Positions 7,849-16,029 of a stretch of 42,248 bases of DNA are shown here, piece by piece. Under the pieces are notes generated by a model. That model was not told the DNA's origin. It did not search any database and was given only the letters and a program-made list of their open reading frames with translations. Origin of the DNA: CAYQTK01 sp964420375 (GTDB lineage Bacteria > RBG-13-61-14 > DATKZS01). Position 1 is the first letter of the stretch; every line of letters starts with the position of its first letter. The translations under genes and the position numbers were made by a program. The stretch lies in NCBI GenBank assembly GCA_964420375.1, contig CAYQTK010000009.1, positions 1 to 42,248 of the forward strand, read 5' to 3'.

Positions 7849-9116
7849 GCAATATCATCAACATCGTTTTCATGGCTTTAAAGCACCTTCGCGTGCGGGT
7901 GAGACAGAGCATGGCCGCGGTCCTGGCTGTTGCACTGGGGTCCATGATCCTGCTGGTCACCTTGGCAATGATGGAAGGGCTTCTGGCCGAGTTCAAACAA
8001 AAGCTTTTAGAAGCAAGCCCGCCGGTGACGGTCGAGCCCAGACCTGTATCCGGTCCGCACCTGGTTGGACAGATAAAAGGAATGCAAAAACCCGGACTCG
8101 TGGACCTTCGGAAGGGAAGTCCACCGCATGAGCAGGAAAATATCGAAAACTACCCTGCGCTCGAGAACGTCATCAAGTCAGTGCCGGGAGTCAAGCAAGC
8201 CGCGCCACGCGCTTGTACGCCGGTGATAGCCTATCACGGCACCCGCTCGAGACGAAGCGTGCTCTGCGGGGTCAATCCCCTTGCGGAAAAAGAAGTCACC
8301 CGGCTCTGGGAATGGCTGGAAAGCGGAAAGATCGAAAACCTGTCTTCTGCAACCGGCGGCATCATTCTCGGTAACATGCTCGCCCGCAACCTGGCGGTTG
8401 AGATGGGCTCCCCCCTGAGAATAGTCTCCCCTGAAGGAGCCCGCACCGACCTCAGGGTCGTGGGCATCTTTGCTTCGGGAATAACCCGGATAGACGAAAG
8501 CCAGTCCTTTGTAAGACTGGAGCAGGGACGAAGGCTCGCCGGTCTCGGCGGAGGCAGGATAAGCTCCATAAGCGTGGGAGTGACTTCCCTTAACAAGGCT
8601 CCTTATGTAGCGCGCGAGATTCACCATCGCACCGGCTACGAGGCATTGACCTGGAAAGAAGCCAATCAAAGCGCCATCGCCCAGTTCCGGATGCAGGGGA
8701 TCATCACTTACTTCCTGGTCATCTTCACCGCGATAGTGGGCGGGTTCGGAATTCTCAACATCATGGTGACCATTGTCATGGAGAAGACCCGGGACATCGC
8801 CATACTACGTTCCATGGGCTACACCGCGCGGCAGGTCGTATCCGTGTTCTTTCTGGAAGCAGCCTTGATCGGCGCCGGCGGCGGGCTGCTCGGCCTGCTC
8901 GCAGGTTACGGCATAGCTCTCCTCATCCGGATGATTCCCTATGAGTCGTCCGCGGCAAGCTCGATACAGCGCGACCAGTTTACCATGCTTCTCGAACCTT
9001 CATTTTTCGTCATCGCTTTCATGGTAAGCCTACTGGTGAGCCTGGTGTCAGGCATAAGCCCGGCCAGGAAGGCCTCCCGCGTCGATCCCGTGGAAGTGCT
9101 CCGGGGGGAGAGATGA
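7845..9116 (+). CDS. ABC transporter permease, FtsX/MacB-LolC type (1)
   Basis: 423 aa. Topology is that of FtsX-family permeases: one N-terminal TM segment (VLAVALGSMILLVTLAMM, about residues 27-44), a large periplasmic domain of about 230 residues, then three TM segments in the last third (near YFLVIFTAIVGGFGILNIMVT, ALIGAGGGLLGLLAGYGIAL and FFVIAFMVSLLVSLVSG). It ends with the family tail PARKASRVDPVEVLRGE. The cytoplasmic coupling segment EKTRDIAILRSMGY is characteristic. It overlaps the adaptor and the second permease by four bases each. It is a mechanotransmitter-type permease, probably moving lipoproteins, lipids or small hydrophobic molecules across the periplasm. Confidence 0.9.
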   Translation: MSNIINIVFMALKHLRVRVRQSMAAVLAVALGSMILLVTLAMMEGLLAEFKQKLLEASPPVTVEPRPVSGPHLVGQIKGMQKPGLVDLRKGSPPHEQENIENYPALENVIKSVPGVKQAAPRACTPVIAYHGTRSRRSVLCGVNPLAEKEVTRLWEWLESGKIENLSSATGGIILGNMLARNLAVEMGSPLRIVSPEGARTDLRVVGIFASGITRIDESQSFVRLEQGRRLAGLGGGRISSISVGVTSLNKAPYVAREIHHRTGYEALTWKEANQSAIAQFRMQGIITYFLVIFTAIVGGFGILNIMVTIVMEKTRDIAILRSMGYTARQVVSVFFLEAALIGAGGGLLGLLAGYGIALLIRMIPYESSAASSIQRDQFTMLLEPSFFVIAFMVSLLVSLVSGISPARKASRVDPVEVLRGER

Positions 9117-10366
9117 TCCGCTCGTGCCTTTTCATCGCCATTCGGCACATCTTCACCAGGAGGCGGCAGAGCGTGTTTACCATCCTCGGCCTTGCCATAG
9201 GAGTGATGGTGCTTATCTCCGCGGTGTCCATGATGGACGGACTCAAGACCTCGTTTATAAAACAGATGCTCCAGGTCTCCGCCCACATTGTAGTGATGCC
9301 GGAGCCGGCCATACCAGAGGACCAGAGGTTGGTTTCCGGCGCGGACCTGCTCAAGCTCGATCTTCCCGAGGCCCCTGAGGAGGAGACCGAGATAGAAAAC
9401 TACCGGCGGGTCCGGGAGCTTGTCGCTGCCGTGCCCGGAGTCGAGGTCGTGGCCTCCGAGCTCGAGATGGAGGGATTTATCGTATACGGCAGAAAAAAGA
9501 AAAGCGCGCAGCTCCACGGCGTTATTCCTTCCCGGCAGAAACACATCGGCAACCTTGGCGAGCGCATGACAGCCGGAGATTACCAGAGCTTCCAGGCCAC
9601 GCCGGACGGGGCTGTGCTGGGATACCGCCTTGCCGAGAAGATGACCCTTGAGGCGGGCGACAACTTCCAGGCGGTCGGAAGGACGGGTGAGCTCATGCGG
9701 TTTAAAGTATCAGCCCTCATGAAGACCGGGGTGACCAGCTTTGACACCACCCACGTGCTCATCCACCTCAACCGTGCGCAGCAGCTTCGCGGCACTGCGA
9801 GCGACCGAGTGTCATTGGTGAACGTCGGTATAGCCGATCCTCAAAAGCCCGCTCCCGTGGCCGACCGGGTGGAGAGAATCCTCGGCCGCGAGGCCCGTAC
9901 CTGGCAGGAGACCCACGCCAACGTGCTGTCGCTGTTTACCATGATCGGCAGGATCAGTTACTTCCTGGTGGTCTTCACCATGATTGCCGCGGGGCTGGGC
10001 GTGTCCAACCTGCTCACCACCGTGGTCCTTCAAAAGAGCAAGGACATAGCAGTGCTGCTGTCCATGGGATACGGCCGCGGGTCCGTAAGCTTCATCTTCC
10101 TGGTGGAAGGCGTAGTCCTGGGAACTGCGGGCGCGCTTTTGGGCTGTGCGCTGGGATACTTGAACACCCAGTTTCTGGGGTCCATTCCTTTCGACTTCGG
10201 GGAGGAGGCCATCATCTCCCGGCAGACGCTCTACATGAACCAGAGCGTCTGGTACTATGTTCTCTCTGCCGCGTTCGGGTTCGTGGTGAGCTTGACAGCA
10301 GGTGTGGTTCCCGCCCGCCGCGCTTCCCGCCTCGACCCCGTCGAGATCATCAGGACGGAGGTTTGA
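9113..10366 (+). CDS. ABC transporter permease, FtsX/MacB-LolE type (2)
   Basis: 417 aa. It has the same architecture as its upstream neighbour: an N-terminal TM (SVFTILGLAIGVMVLISAV), a periplasmic domain, three C-terminal TM segments, the coupling motif QKSKDIAVLLSMGYG and the tail PARRASRLDPVEIIR. The two permeases are clearly paralogous but diverged, as expected for a heterodimer such as LolC/LolE. The start overlaps the first permease (ATGA) and the stop lies inside the SD/start region of the ATPase gene. An in-frame long-arm sequence between the first TM and the barrel is Glu-rich (EAPEEETEIENY). The substrate cannot be read. Confidence 0.9.
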   Translation: MIRSCLFIAIRHIFTRRRQSVFTILGLAIGVMVLISAVSMMDGLKTSFIKQMLQVSAHIVVMPEPAIPEDQRLVSGADLLKLDLPEAPEEETEIENYRRVRELVAAVPGVEVVASELEMEGFIVYGRKKKSAQLHGVIPSRQKHIGNLGERMTAGDYQSFQATPDGAVLGYRLAEKMTLEAGDNFQAVGRTGELMRFKVSALMKTGVTSFDTTHVLIHLNRAQQLRGTASDRVSLVNVGIADPQKPAPVADRVERILGREARTWQETHANVLSLFTMIGRISYFLVVFTMIAAGLGVSNLLTTVVLQKSKDIAVLLSMGYGRGSVSFIFLVEGVVLGTAGALLGCALGYLNTQFLGSIPFDFGEEAIISRQTLYMNQSVWYYVLSAAFGFVVSLTAGVVPARRASRLDPVEIIRTEV

Positions 10367-10368
10367 GC

Positions 10369-11100
10369 TTGTCGCTTATAATGGCGGAGAACGTAAGCAG
10401 GGTCCTCGGCGGAGAGGACGGCGGAGTGGCTTCCACCGTGCTCGAAAACGTGAGCCTCGAGATTGGCCAGGGCGAGTTCGTCTCCATTATCGGTCCTTCC
10501 GGGTCAGGCAAGTCAACCCTGATGTATCTGCTCGGACTGCTGGACCGGCCCACCAGCGGCTTGGTCCGCTTTAACGGAAAGGCCATCCACGAGCTGTCCG
10601 ACCGCGAGATCGCCCGGACCAGGAACCGCGAACTCGGGTTTATCTTCCAGTTCCACTTCCTGCTTCCCGAGTTCACTGCGGCGGAGAACGTGATGATACC
10701 GCTTCTGGCCCGAAGCGGAGCCGGGCGCGGCAAGGCCCGCAAGCGCGCAATCACACTTCTGTCCATGATGGACATGGCAGAGCACGTGGACAAAAAGCCC
10801 AACCAGCTCTCCGGAGGCCAGCAGCAGAGAGTGGCCATTGCCCGGGCATTGGCCAACAACCCCATGGCAATGATGGGAGACGAGCCGACCGGCAACCTGG
10901 ACACCAGGAACTCCTGCGCAGTATTCGACATCTTTGAACAATTGAACCGCGAACAGAACCAGACAATAGTGGCGGTAACTCATGACCGGGAGCTGGCATT
11001 GCGCGCCCGCCGCATCATCTTTTTACGCGACGGAGTAGTCGAACTCGACCACCAGACCACCGAGGAAGAGAGAAAAACCGGAAAATGCGATTTGCTCTAG
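10369..11100 (+). CDS. ABC transporter ATPase, LolD-like
   Basis: 243 aa from the TTG at 10369, chosen because GGAGGT at 10357-10362 is six bases upstream; the ATG at 10381 would be 18 away. Motifs: Walker A GPSGSGKST, a Q-loop in FQFHFLLPEFTAAENVMIPLL that closely resembles LolD, signature LSGGQQQRVAIARAL, Walker B/D-loop MMGDEPTGNLDT, and the switch His in VAVTHDREL. It supplies ATP hydrolysis for the two permeases upstream. The combination of a LolD-like ATPase, two LolC/E-type permeases and a MacA-type adaptor is a hybrid layout. Its last residues are polar (KTGKCDLL) with no extra domain. Confidence 0.92.
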   Translation: MSLIMAENVSRVLGGEDGGVASTVLENVSLEIGQGEFVSIIGPSGSGKSTLMYLLGLLDRPTSGLVRFNGKAIHELSDREIARTRNRELGFIFQFHFLLPEFTAAENVMIPLLARSGAGRGKARKRAITLLSMMDMAEHVDKKPNQLSGGQQQRVAIARALANNPMAMMGDEPTGNLDTRNSCAVFDIFEQLNREQNQTIVAVTHDRELALRARRIIFLRDGVVELDHQTTEEERKTGKCDLL

Positions 11101-11140
11101 AGTTCTGTCACTCGAAAAAAGGGGAACGGATCCAATGCAG

Positions 11141-11280
11141 ATCGCGGCTGAAGCCGCTCGCACGAAGAATATCTGTCTTGTAAGCGACGAAAAATACTTG
11201 ACAGAGCACTCGTGCTTGGCCACAATTTTTTTATCGCTTACAAAAAGCAGTCCTTTTGTGCGAGCGACTTTAGTCGCGAT
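11141..11280. repeat. Family B element with ~55-bp imperfect inverted arms
   Basis: The left arm (11141-11195) starts ATCGCGGCTGAAGCCGCTCG. The right arm (11225-11280) ends TTTAGTCGCGAT. Their matching ends and the internal TAAGCGA block pair across a 29-bp centre that includes TTGACA. It has no coding capacity and looks like a MITE-like or long-hairpin element. It lies in the 11101-11374 gap between the ATPase gene and rsmD. The T-tract at the start of the right arm could help terminate the export operon. Confidence 0.7.
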
Positions 11281-11374
11281 TGAACTCGCTTGCACGCAAC
11301 TTATAAACTTTAATGTGTTACGCTATTAGCTCTTCCCTTGTTCTTTTCGCCTCCGGCGACTAGAATCGGTGTTA

Positions 11375-11938
11375 ATGAAGGTTATTGCAGGCTCGAAGAA
11401 AGGACGCAAGCTCAAGGTGGCATCGGGGAAGAAGGTCAGGCCGACTTCCGGCAGGGCACGGTCAGCCATGTTCGACATCCTGGGAGGCGACTTCAGCGGT
11501 CTTTTTGTGCTCGACCTCTTTTGCGGGTCGGGAGCACTCGGTATCGAGGCCCTTTCCAGGGGAGCGCACAGCGCAGTGTTCGTGGACTCGGGACACAACG
11601 CTGCCGTGAATATAAAAAAAAACCTTGATGCAGTGGGCCTCATGGACCAGGCCCGGATCATGCCCAAAAAGGCTGCTGCTGCTTTGAAGCTCCTGGCAGC
11701 CCAAGATCACAAGTTCGATCTCGTGTTTATGGACCCGCCATATAAAAGCCGGGAGACCGGGAAGATGCTCCGGCTTCTGCACGAGCTCGGTCTTCTGAAC
11801 CGGGGGGCTGAGATAGTCGTCGAGCATGACGCGGACAACCCCTTGCAGGACACCTGCACCGGCATCGAGCTTTTTAACAGGCGGAGCTACGGCAGGACCA
11901 CTTTGTCTTTCTATCGCAACAAGGAGGAGGACGAATGA
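11375..11938 (+). CDS. rsmD: 16S rRNA (guanine(966)-N2)-methyltransferase RsmD
   Basis: 187 aa from the ATG at 11375 (a GTG at 11369 is possible; no clear SD for either). It begins MKVIAGSKKGRKLK, with the family's R-P-T-S-G-R-x-R substrate-binding block (VRPTSGRARSAMFDIL). SAM-binding motif I is LDLFCGSGALGIEALSRGA, and the catalytic motif is DPPY at residues 120-123. RsmD methylates G966 in helix 31 of 16S rRNA during 30S assembly. Length and motif order are normal. Its stop overlaps the next gene (ATGA), which places an exported protein in the same transcript. Confidence 0.94.
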   Translation: MKVIAGSKKGRKLKVASGKKVRPTSGRARSAMFDILGGDFSGLFVLDLFCGSGALGIEALSRGAHSAVFVDSGHNAAVNIKKNLDAVGLMDQARIMPKKAAAALKLLAAQDHKFDLVFMDPPYKSRETGKMLRLLHELGLLNRGAEIVVEHDADNPLQDTCTGIELFNRRSYGRTTLSFYRNKEEDE

Positions 11939-12540
11939 AGCTTCACACCGGCAGCACCTCCAGGGTTTGCCTTTTGGGAATTATCATCTGCTTCTTATTA
12001 ACTGTAAGCCAGGCGGGAAAAACCCGCACCGGCCCCTCCAGCCCCGGCTTGCAAATCACTCCTGTACTCATCGCACAGGCAGACAATTACCTGGCTTCCC
12101 CCCACGTGGACCGGGCCAATAAGTTCTCCATAAGGCCGCCTTTGCAGTGGTGGAAGAGCACCCGTTCGCGAAGATTCGCTCTCAAGCTCTCCAGCCGCAA
12201 CTACAAGGCTTTCATCCTGGTAGATGTTATAAAGACGGAAGGCAAGGTCGAGATAGACCGTGACTTTCTTTTATTCATCCGCAAGAAGAACCGGGAGATA
12301 GCCGACCGGGTGCCCAGCTTTGATATCAAGGACAACCGGCACCTCGAGGTCAACGGCCGGGAGGCGTATCGCACGCACGCCACCTTCATGGCAGGCCAGA
12401 ACGAAGCGGTAATAAAGATATATTACATTCCCGGCAAAACCAGGCTGTACATGATTACCACCGTTAGCCCCGAGTTTACCAACCAGCGGTGGCTGCCGTA
12501 TCTGCGGGCCTCGGTAAACTCCTTTACCATTCTCGAGTAG
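11935..12540 (+). CDS. Exported protein, possibly PsbP/DcrB-like fold
   Basis: 201 aa. The N-terminal signal peptide (about residues 1-27) has a hydrophobic core VCLLGIIICFLLTV and ends near SQAG. The mature part opens with a loop and then RFSIRPP-like wording (KFSIRPPLQWW), alternating strands (FALKLSSRNYKAFILVDVIK, YRTHATFMAGQNEAVIKIYYI) and a last strand/helix ending in SVNSFTILE. This resembles the PsbP/DcrB-type alpha-beta fold, but the match is by eye only. It has no catalytic motif. It is translationally coupled to rsmD and followed after 12 bp by a radical SAM gene. Confidence 0.65.
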   Translation: MKLHTGSTSRVCLLGIIICFLLTVSQAGKTRTGPSSPGLQITPVLIAQADNYLASPHVDRANKFSIRPPLQWWKSTRSRRFALKLSSRNYKAFILVDVIKTEGKVEIDRDFLLFIRKKNREIADRVPSFDIKDNRHLEVNGREAYRTHATFMAGQNEAVIKIYYIPGKTRLYMITTVSPEFTNQRWLPYLRASVNSFTILE

Positions 12541-12552
12541 CACCTTTATGTC

Positions 12553-13968
12553 ATGGCCCGGATAACCTTTGTCCAGACTGAATGGTTCGAACACCTCGGG
12601 CTGCTGTCCCTGGCCGCATATGTCCGCGCCGGCGGGCACCAAGTCGACCTGGCGCTGGGAAGAAATCCCCGCAAGGTCCTTCCAGCGATCATGGAGTCCG
12701 ATCCGGACATGGTCGCACTTACCGCTACCACCGGCGTTCACAGGACCGCGCTTAAGATCGCGGAAAAGCTCCGGGACTGCTTCAGCGGGCCCATCATCAT
12801 GGGAGGTCCTCATCCCACCTTTTTTCCGGAGGTCATTCAGCATCACGGGCTGGACGCCATCTGCCGGGGGGAGGGAGAGGTCCCGCTTACCGAGCTGCTC
12901 TTTCGCCTGGACCAAAAGCAGAGCTTAAACGACGTGCCCGGCCTGTGGGTCAAGGAAAACGGGAATATAGTGAAGAACCCCTTACCCGACCTGATCGCGG
13001 ACCTGGACTCTGTGCCGTTTCCTGCGCATGATCTGCTTTCCAAGGCAGACCCCTTCTTTCAAAGGCCCGGCATGAGAAGGGTCATGGCAGGAAGGGGATG
13101 CCCCTACCATTGCACCTACTGCTTTAATAACGCCATGCAGGAGCTGGTCCGGGGGAAAGGCCCTTATGTGCGGCTTCGCAGCGCTGACAACGTCATGGCC
13201 GAGGTAAAAGAACTGGCGGCGAAAGGGGCGGAGACCATCAACTTTGTTGACGACACCTTCGGCTTGAAGCGGAGCTGGACACTCGAGCTCGTCGGGCGCC
13301 TCGGCTCTGAAGTCGGTCTCCCCTACATAGTGAACCTTCGGCCTGAGCAGGTGGACGCCGAGCTTGCGTCCGCTCTTGCTTCTTCCGGGTGTTACTGCGT
13401 GCAGCTCGGGGTCGAGAGCGCGGACGCATCGGTTCGAAAAGAGCTACTCGCCCGGGATGTCAGCGACCACGAGCTCGAAGAGGCAGCCGTTCTTATAAAG
13501 TCTCATGGCATTCGTCTGCTGACGTATAACATGGTAGGCATTCCCGGGGAGACGCTGGAAGACGCCTCCCGAACGCTGGAGTGGAACGCCCGGCTGGGTG
13601 TCGACTTCCCGCGCGTATCCATTTTTCAGCCCTATCCGCGCACTGTTCTTGGCGAGAAAACACTGGGCGAGTTAAACAATGGTTCGAAAGACCCGTCGGA
13701 GTCGGTAAGCGAAAGCTACTTCAGAAGGTCGCCTCTTTGCGGCAGGGAGTACCGTAACATCGAAAACCTGCAAAAGCTGTTCATGCTCTACATCAGGTAC
13801 CCGCGCTTGCGGCGGTTCATACTCTTGCTTTCCAAGCTTCCCGCCAACCCCTGCTTCGATCTCGTCTTCCTTGTATCCATGGGAAGCCAGTACCGCCGGG
13901 CCACCAACCGGGGAATAAGAGAAACCATCCTGCTTGGCTTTCGAAACCTGGTAGCCTATTTTACTTAG
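12553..13968 (+). CDS. B12-binding-domain radical SAM protein
   Basis: 471 aa. Residues 1-~135 form a Rossmann-like cobalamin-binding domain (GGPHPTFFPE, ICRGEGEVPL), without the canonical DxHxxG lower-ligand motif, as in many members of this class. Residues ~175-400 are the radical SAM barrel, with the [4Fe-4S] motif Cys183-x3-Cys187-x2-Cys190 and downstream patterns NFVDDTFGL and QLGVESADASVRKELLARD. The C-terminal ~90 residues are helical and specific to the subfamily. Such enzymes perform radical methylations, ring closures or lipid modifications; the substrate is unknown. Its neighbours (rsmD, an exported protein, glucan enzymes) do not resolve it. No clear SD is visible. Confidence 0.9.
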   Translation: MARITFVQTEWFEHLGLLSLAAYVRAGGHQVDLALGRNPRKVLPAIMESDPDMVALTATTGVHRTALKIAEKLRDCFSGPIIMGGPHPTFFPEVIQHHGLDAICRGEGEVPLTELLFRLDQKQSLNDVPGLWVKENGNIVKNPLPDLIADLDSVPFPAHDLLSKADPFFQRPGMRRVMAGRGCPYHCTYCFNNAMQELVRGKGPYVRLRSADNVMAEVKELAAKGAETINFVDDTFGLKRSWTLELVGRLGSEVGLPYIVNLRPEQVDAELASALASSGCYCVQLGVESADASVRKELLARDVSDHELEEAAVLIKSHGIRLLTYNMVGIPGETLEDASRTLEWNARLGVDFPRVSIFQPYPRTVLGEKTLGELNNGSKDPSESVSESYFRRSPLCGREYRNIENLQKLFMLYIRYPRLRRFILLLSKLPANPCFDLVFLVSMGSQYRRATNRGIRETILLGFRNLVAYFT

Positions 13969-14070
13969 GGCACGTTGCAAAATCCCTGTTGTTGATTGAT
14001 CCTATACCAATTATATGGTGAAGAGGGGAACAAAGAAGATTGGAACCGGATTCGCGATGAGAGGAAAACC

Positions 14071-16029
14071 ATGACGGGAAATGAAAGAGATAGAAACCCG
14101 AAGCCGTCGGAAAAGCCGGTTCTTCTGTCCGACGGAAAATCGGCGAGTATCTTGACTGACGATGACGTGTACCTTTTCAACCAGGGTTCTCATTATCGTC
14201 TTTACGAGAAGCTGGGCTCGCACCTGGCCGAGGTCGAAGGTGTAAAGGGCGTTCACTTCGCTGTTTGGGCTCCGGAGGCGCGAAGCGTTTCCGTTATCGG
14301 CGACTTTAACGGGTGGAGCCGATCGAGACATCCGCTTATGGCGCGGGGAAGCTCCGGCATCTGGGAAGGCTTCATCGCGGGCCTGGGCAGAGGCGAGATT
14401 TACAAGTACCACGTGGAGTCGAGACATAATGACTACCGGGTGGACAAGTACGATCCTTACAGCTTCTACAGCGAGATATCCCCGCAGACCGCGTCCGTGG
14501 TGTGGGACCTGGACTATGAATGGGATGATGCGGACTGGCTCGCCTGCAGGGGAGAGAGACACCGGCTTCATGACCCCATGTCGATTTACGAGGTCCACCC
14601 CGGCTCCTGGATGCGGGGGGAAGACAATCGGCAGTTGTCATACCGGGAGCTGGCGCCGCTTCTCGCCGATTACGCGGAGCGCATGGGGTTTACGCACATC
14701 GAGCTGCTGCCGATAATGGAGCACCCTTTTTACGGCTCCTGGGGATACCAGGTCACCGGCTATTTCGCGCCCACCAGCCGGTACGGGACTCCGCAGGACT
14801 TCATGTACATGGTGGATTACCTCCATCAGCGCGGAATCGGCGTGATCCTCGACTGGGTCCCTTCCCACTTCCCGTCCGACGAGCACGGCCTGGGCTACTT
14901 TGACGGCTCGCACCTTTATGAACACGCCGACTCCCGGCTCGGTTATCACCCGGACTGGAAGAGCTATATTTTCAACTATGACAGGAACGAGGTCCGTTCG
15001 TTCCTTGCCAGCAGCGCCATGTTCTGGCTGGACAAGTATCACGTCGACGGGTTGCGCATCGACGCGGTGGCCTCCCTGCTCTACCGCGACTACTCGAGGG
15101 AGGAAGGCGATTGGATTCCCAACCAGTACGGGGGCAACGAGAACCTGGGCGCTATCTCCTTTCTGCGCTGGCTCAACGAGATAGTGTACGAGAACCATCC
15201 CCGGGTGCAGACCATTGCCGAGGAATCAACCTCCTGGCCCATGGTATCCCGCCCCACTTACGTCGGCGGACTCGGCTTCGGCCTGAAATGGGACATGGGC
15301 TGGATGCACGATACCTTAAAGTACATCAGGCATGACCCGGTCCATCGCAATTACCACCACAACGAGTTGAGCTTCCGGATGCTCTACGCTTTCAATGAGA
15401 ACTTTGTCCTGCCTCTCTCCCACGACGAGGTCGTCCACGGCAAGGCATCACTGTTGTCCAAGATGCCGGGGGATATGTGGCAGATGTTCGCCAACCTGCG
15501 ACTGCTCTTCTGTTACATGTACGGCCAGCCCGGAAAGAAGCTCCTCTTTATGGGAGGGGAGATCGGGCAATGGAAAGAATGGGACCATGAAAGCAGCCTG
15601 GAATGGGAACTGCTCCAGTACGAGACCCACCAGGGGGTACAGAACCTACTTGCGGACTTGAATAACACCTACAAGCAGGAGCCCGCCCTCCACCTGCGCG
15701 ACTGCGACCCGCGCGGATTCGAGTGGATTGATGCCAACGACTCCTCCAATAGCGTGTTGACCTTTCTGCGCAAGTCCGGCTCTACAGAGGACCTCATGGT
15801 TCTGGCTTTCAACTGCACGCCAGTGCCCAGACAGGCATACCGGATCGGAGTGCCCGTCCCCGGCTTTTATAGCGAAATATTGAACAGCGACGCGACCTGT
15901 TATGGAGGAAGCGGTCTCGGCAACCTGGGCGGTGTATGGACCGAGGAAGCGCCTTACCACGGCAGGCCGTTCTCCATAAATGCAATGCTGCCGCCGCTGG
16001 CCGCGGTGTTCTTCAAGGTCCTTGCATGA
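14071..16029 (+). CDS. glgB: 1,4-alpha-glucan branching enzyme
   Basis: 652 aa from the ATG at 14071, which has GAGG six bases upstream. An open TTG-started extension to 13996 lacks an SD. It has an N-terminal CBM48 domain (EGVKGVHFAVWAPEARSVSV, DFNGW) and then a GH13 catalytic domain. Catalytic residues align with GlgB: nucleophile Asp331 (GLRIDAVASLLY), acid/base Glu384 (TIAEEST) and Asp452 (LSHDEVVHGK); their spacings of 53 and 121 equal those in E. coli. It introduces alpha-1,6 branches into glycogen. The start of the next gene overlaps its stop, pointing to a glucan-metabolism operon. Confidence 0.96.
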   Translation: MTGNERDRNPKPSEKPVLLSDGKSASILTDDDVYLFNQGSHYRLYEKLGSHLAEVEGVKGVHFAVWAPEARSVSVIGDFNGWSRSRHPLMARGSSGIWEGFIAGLGRGEIYKYHVESRHNDYRVDKYDPYSFYSEISPQTASVVWDLDYEWDDADWLACRGERHRLHDPMSIYEVHPGSWMRGEDNRQLSYRELAPLLADYAERMGFTHIELLPIMEHPFYGSWGYQVTGYFAPTSRYGTPQDFMYMVDYLHQRGIGVILDWVPSHFPSDEHGLGYFDGSHLYEHADSRLGYHPDWKSYIFNYDRNEVRSFLASSAMFWLDKYHVDGLRIDAVASLLYRDYSREEGDWIPNQYGGNENLGAISFLRWLNEIVYENHPRVQTIAEESTSWPMVSRPTYVGGLGFGLKWDMGWMHDTLKYIRHDPVHRNYHHNELSFRMLYAFNENFVLPLSHDEVVHGKASLLSKMPGDMWQMFANLRLLFCYMYGQPGKKLLFMGGEIGQWKEWDHESSLEWELLQYETHQGVQNLLADLNNTYKQEPALHLRDCDPRGFEWIDANDSSNSVLTFLRKSGSTEDLMVLAFNCTPVPRQAYRIGVPVPGFYSEILNSDATCYGGSGLGNLGGVWTEEAPYHGRPFSINAMLPPLAAVFFKVLA

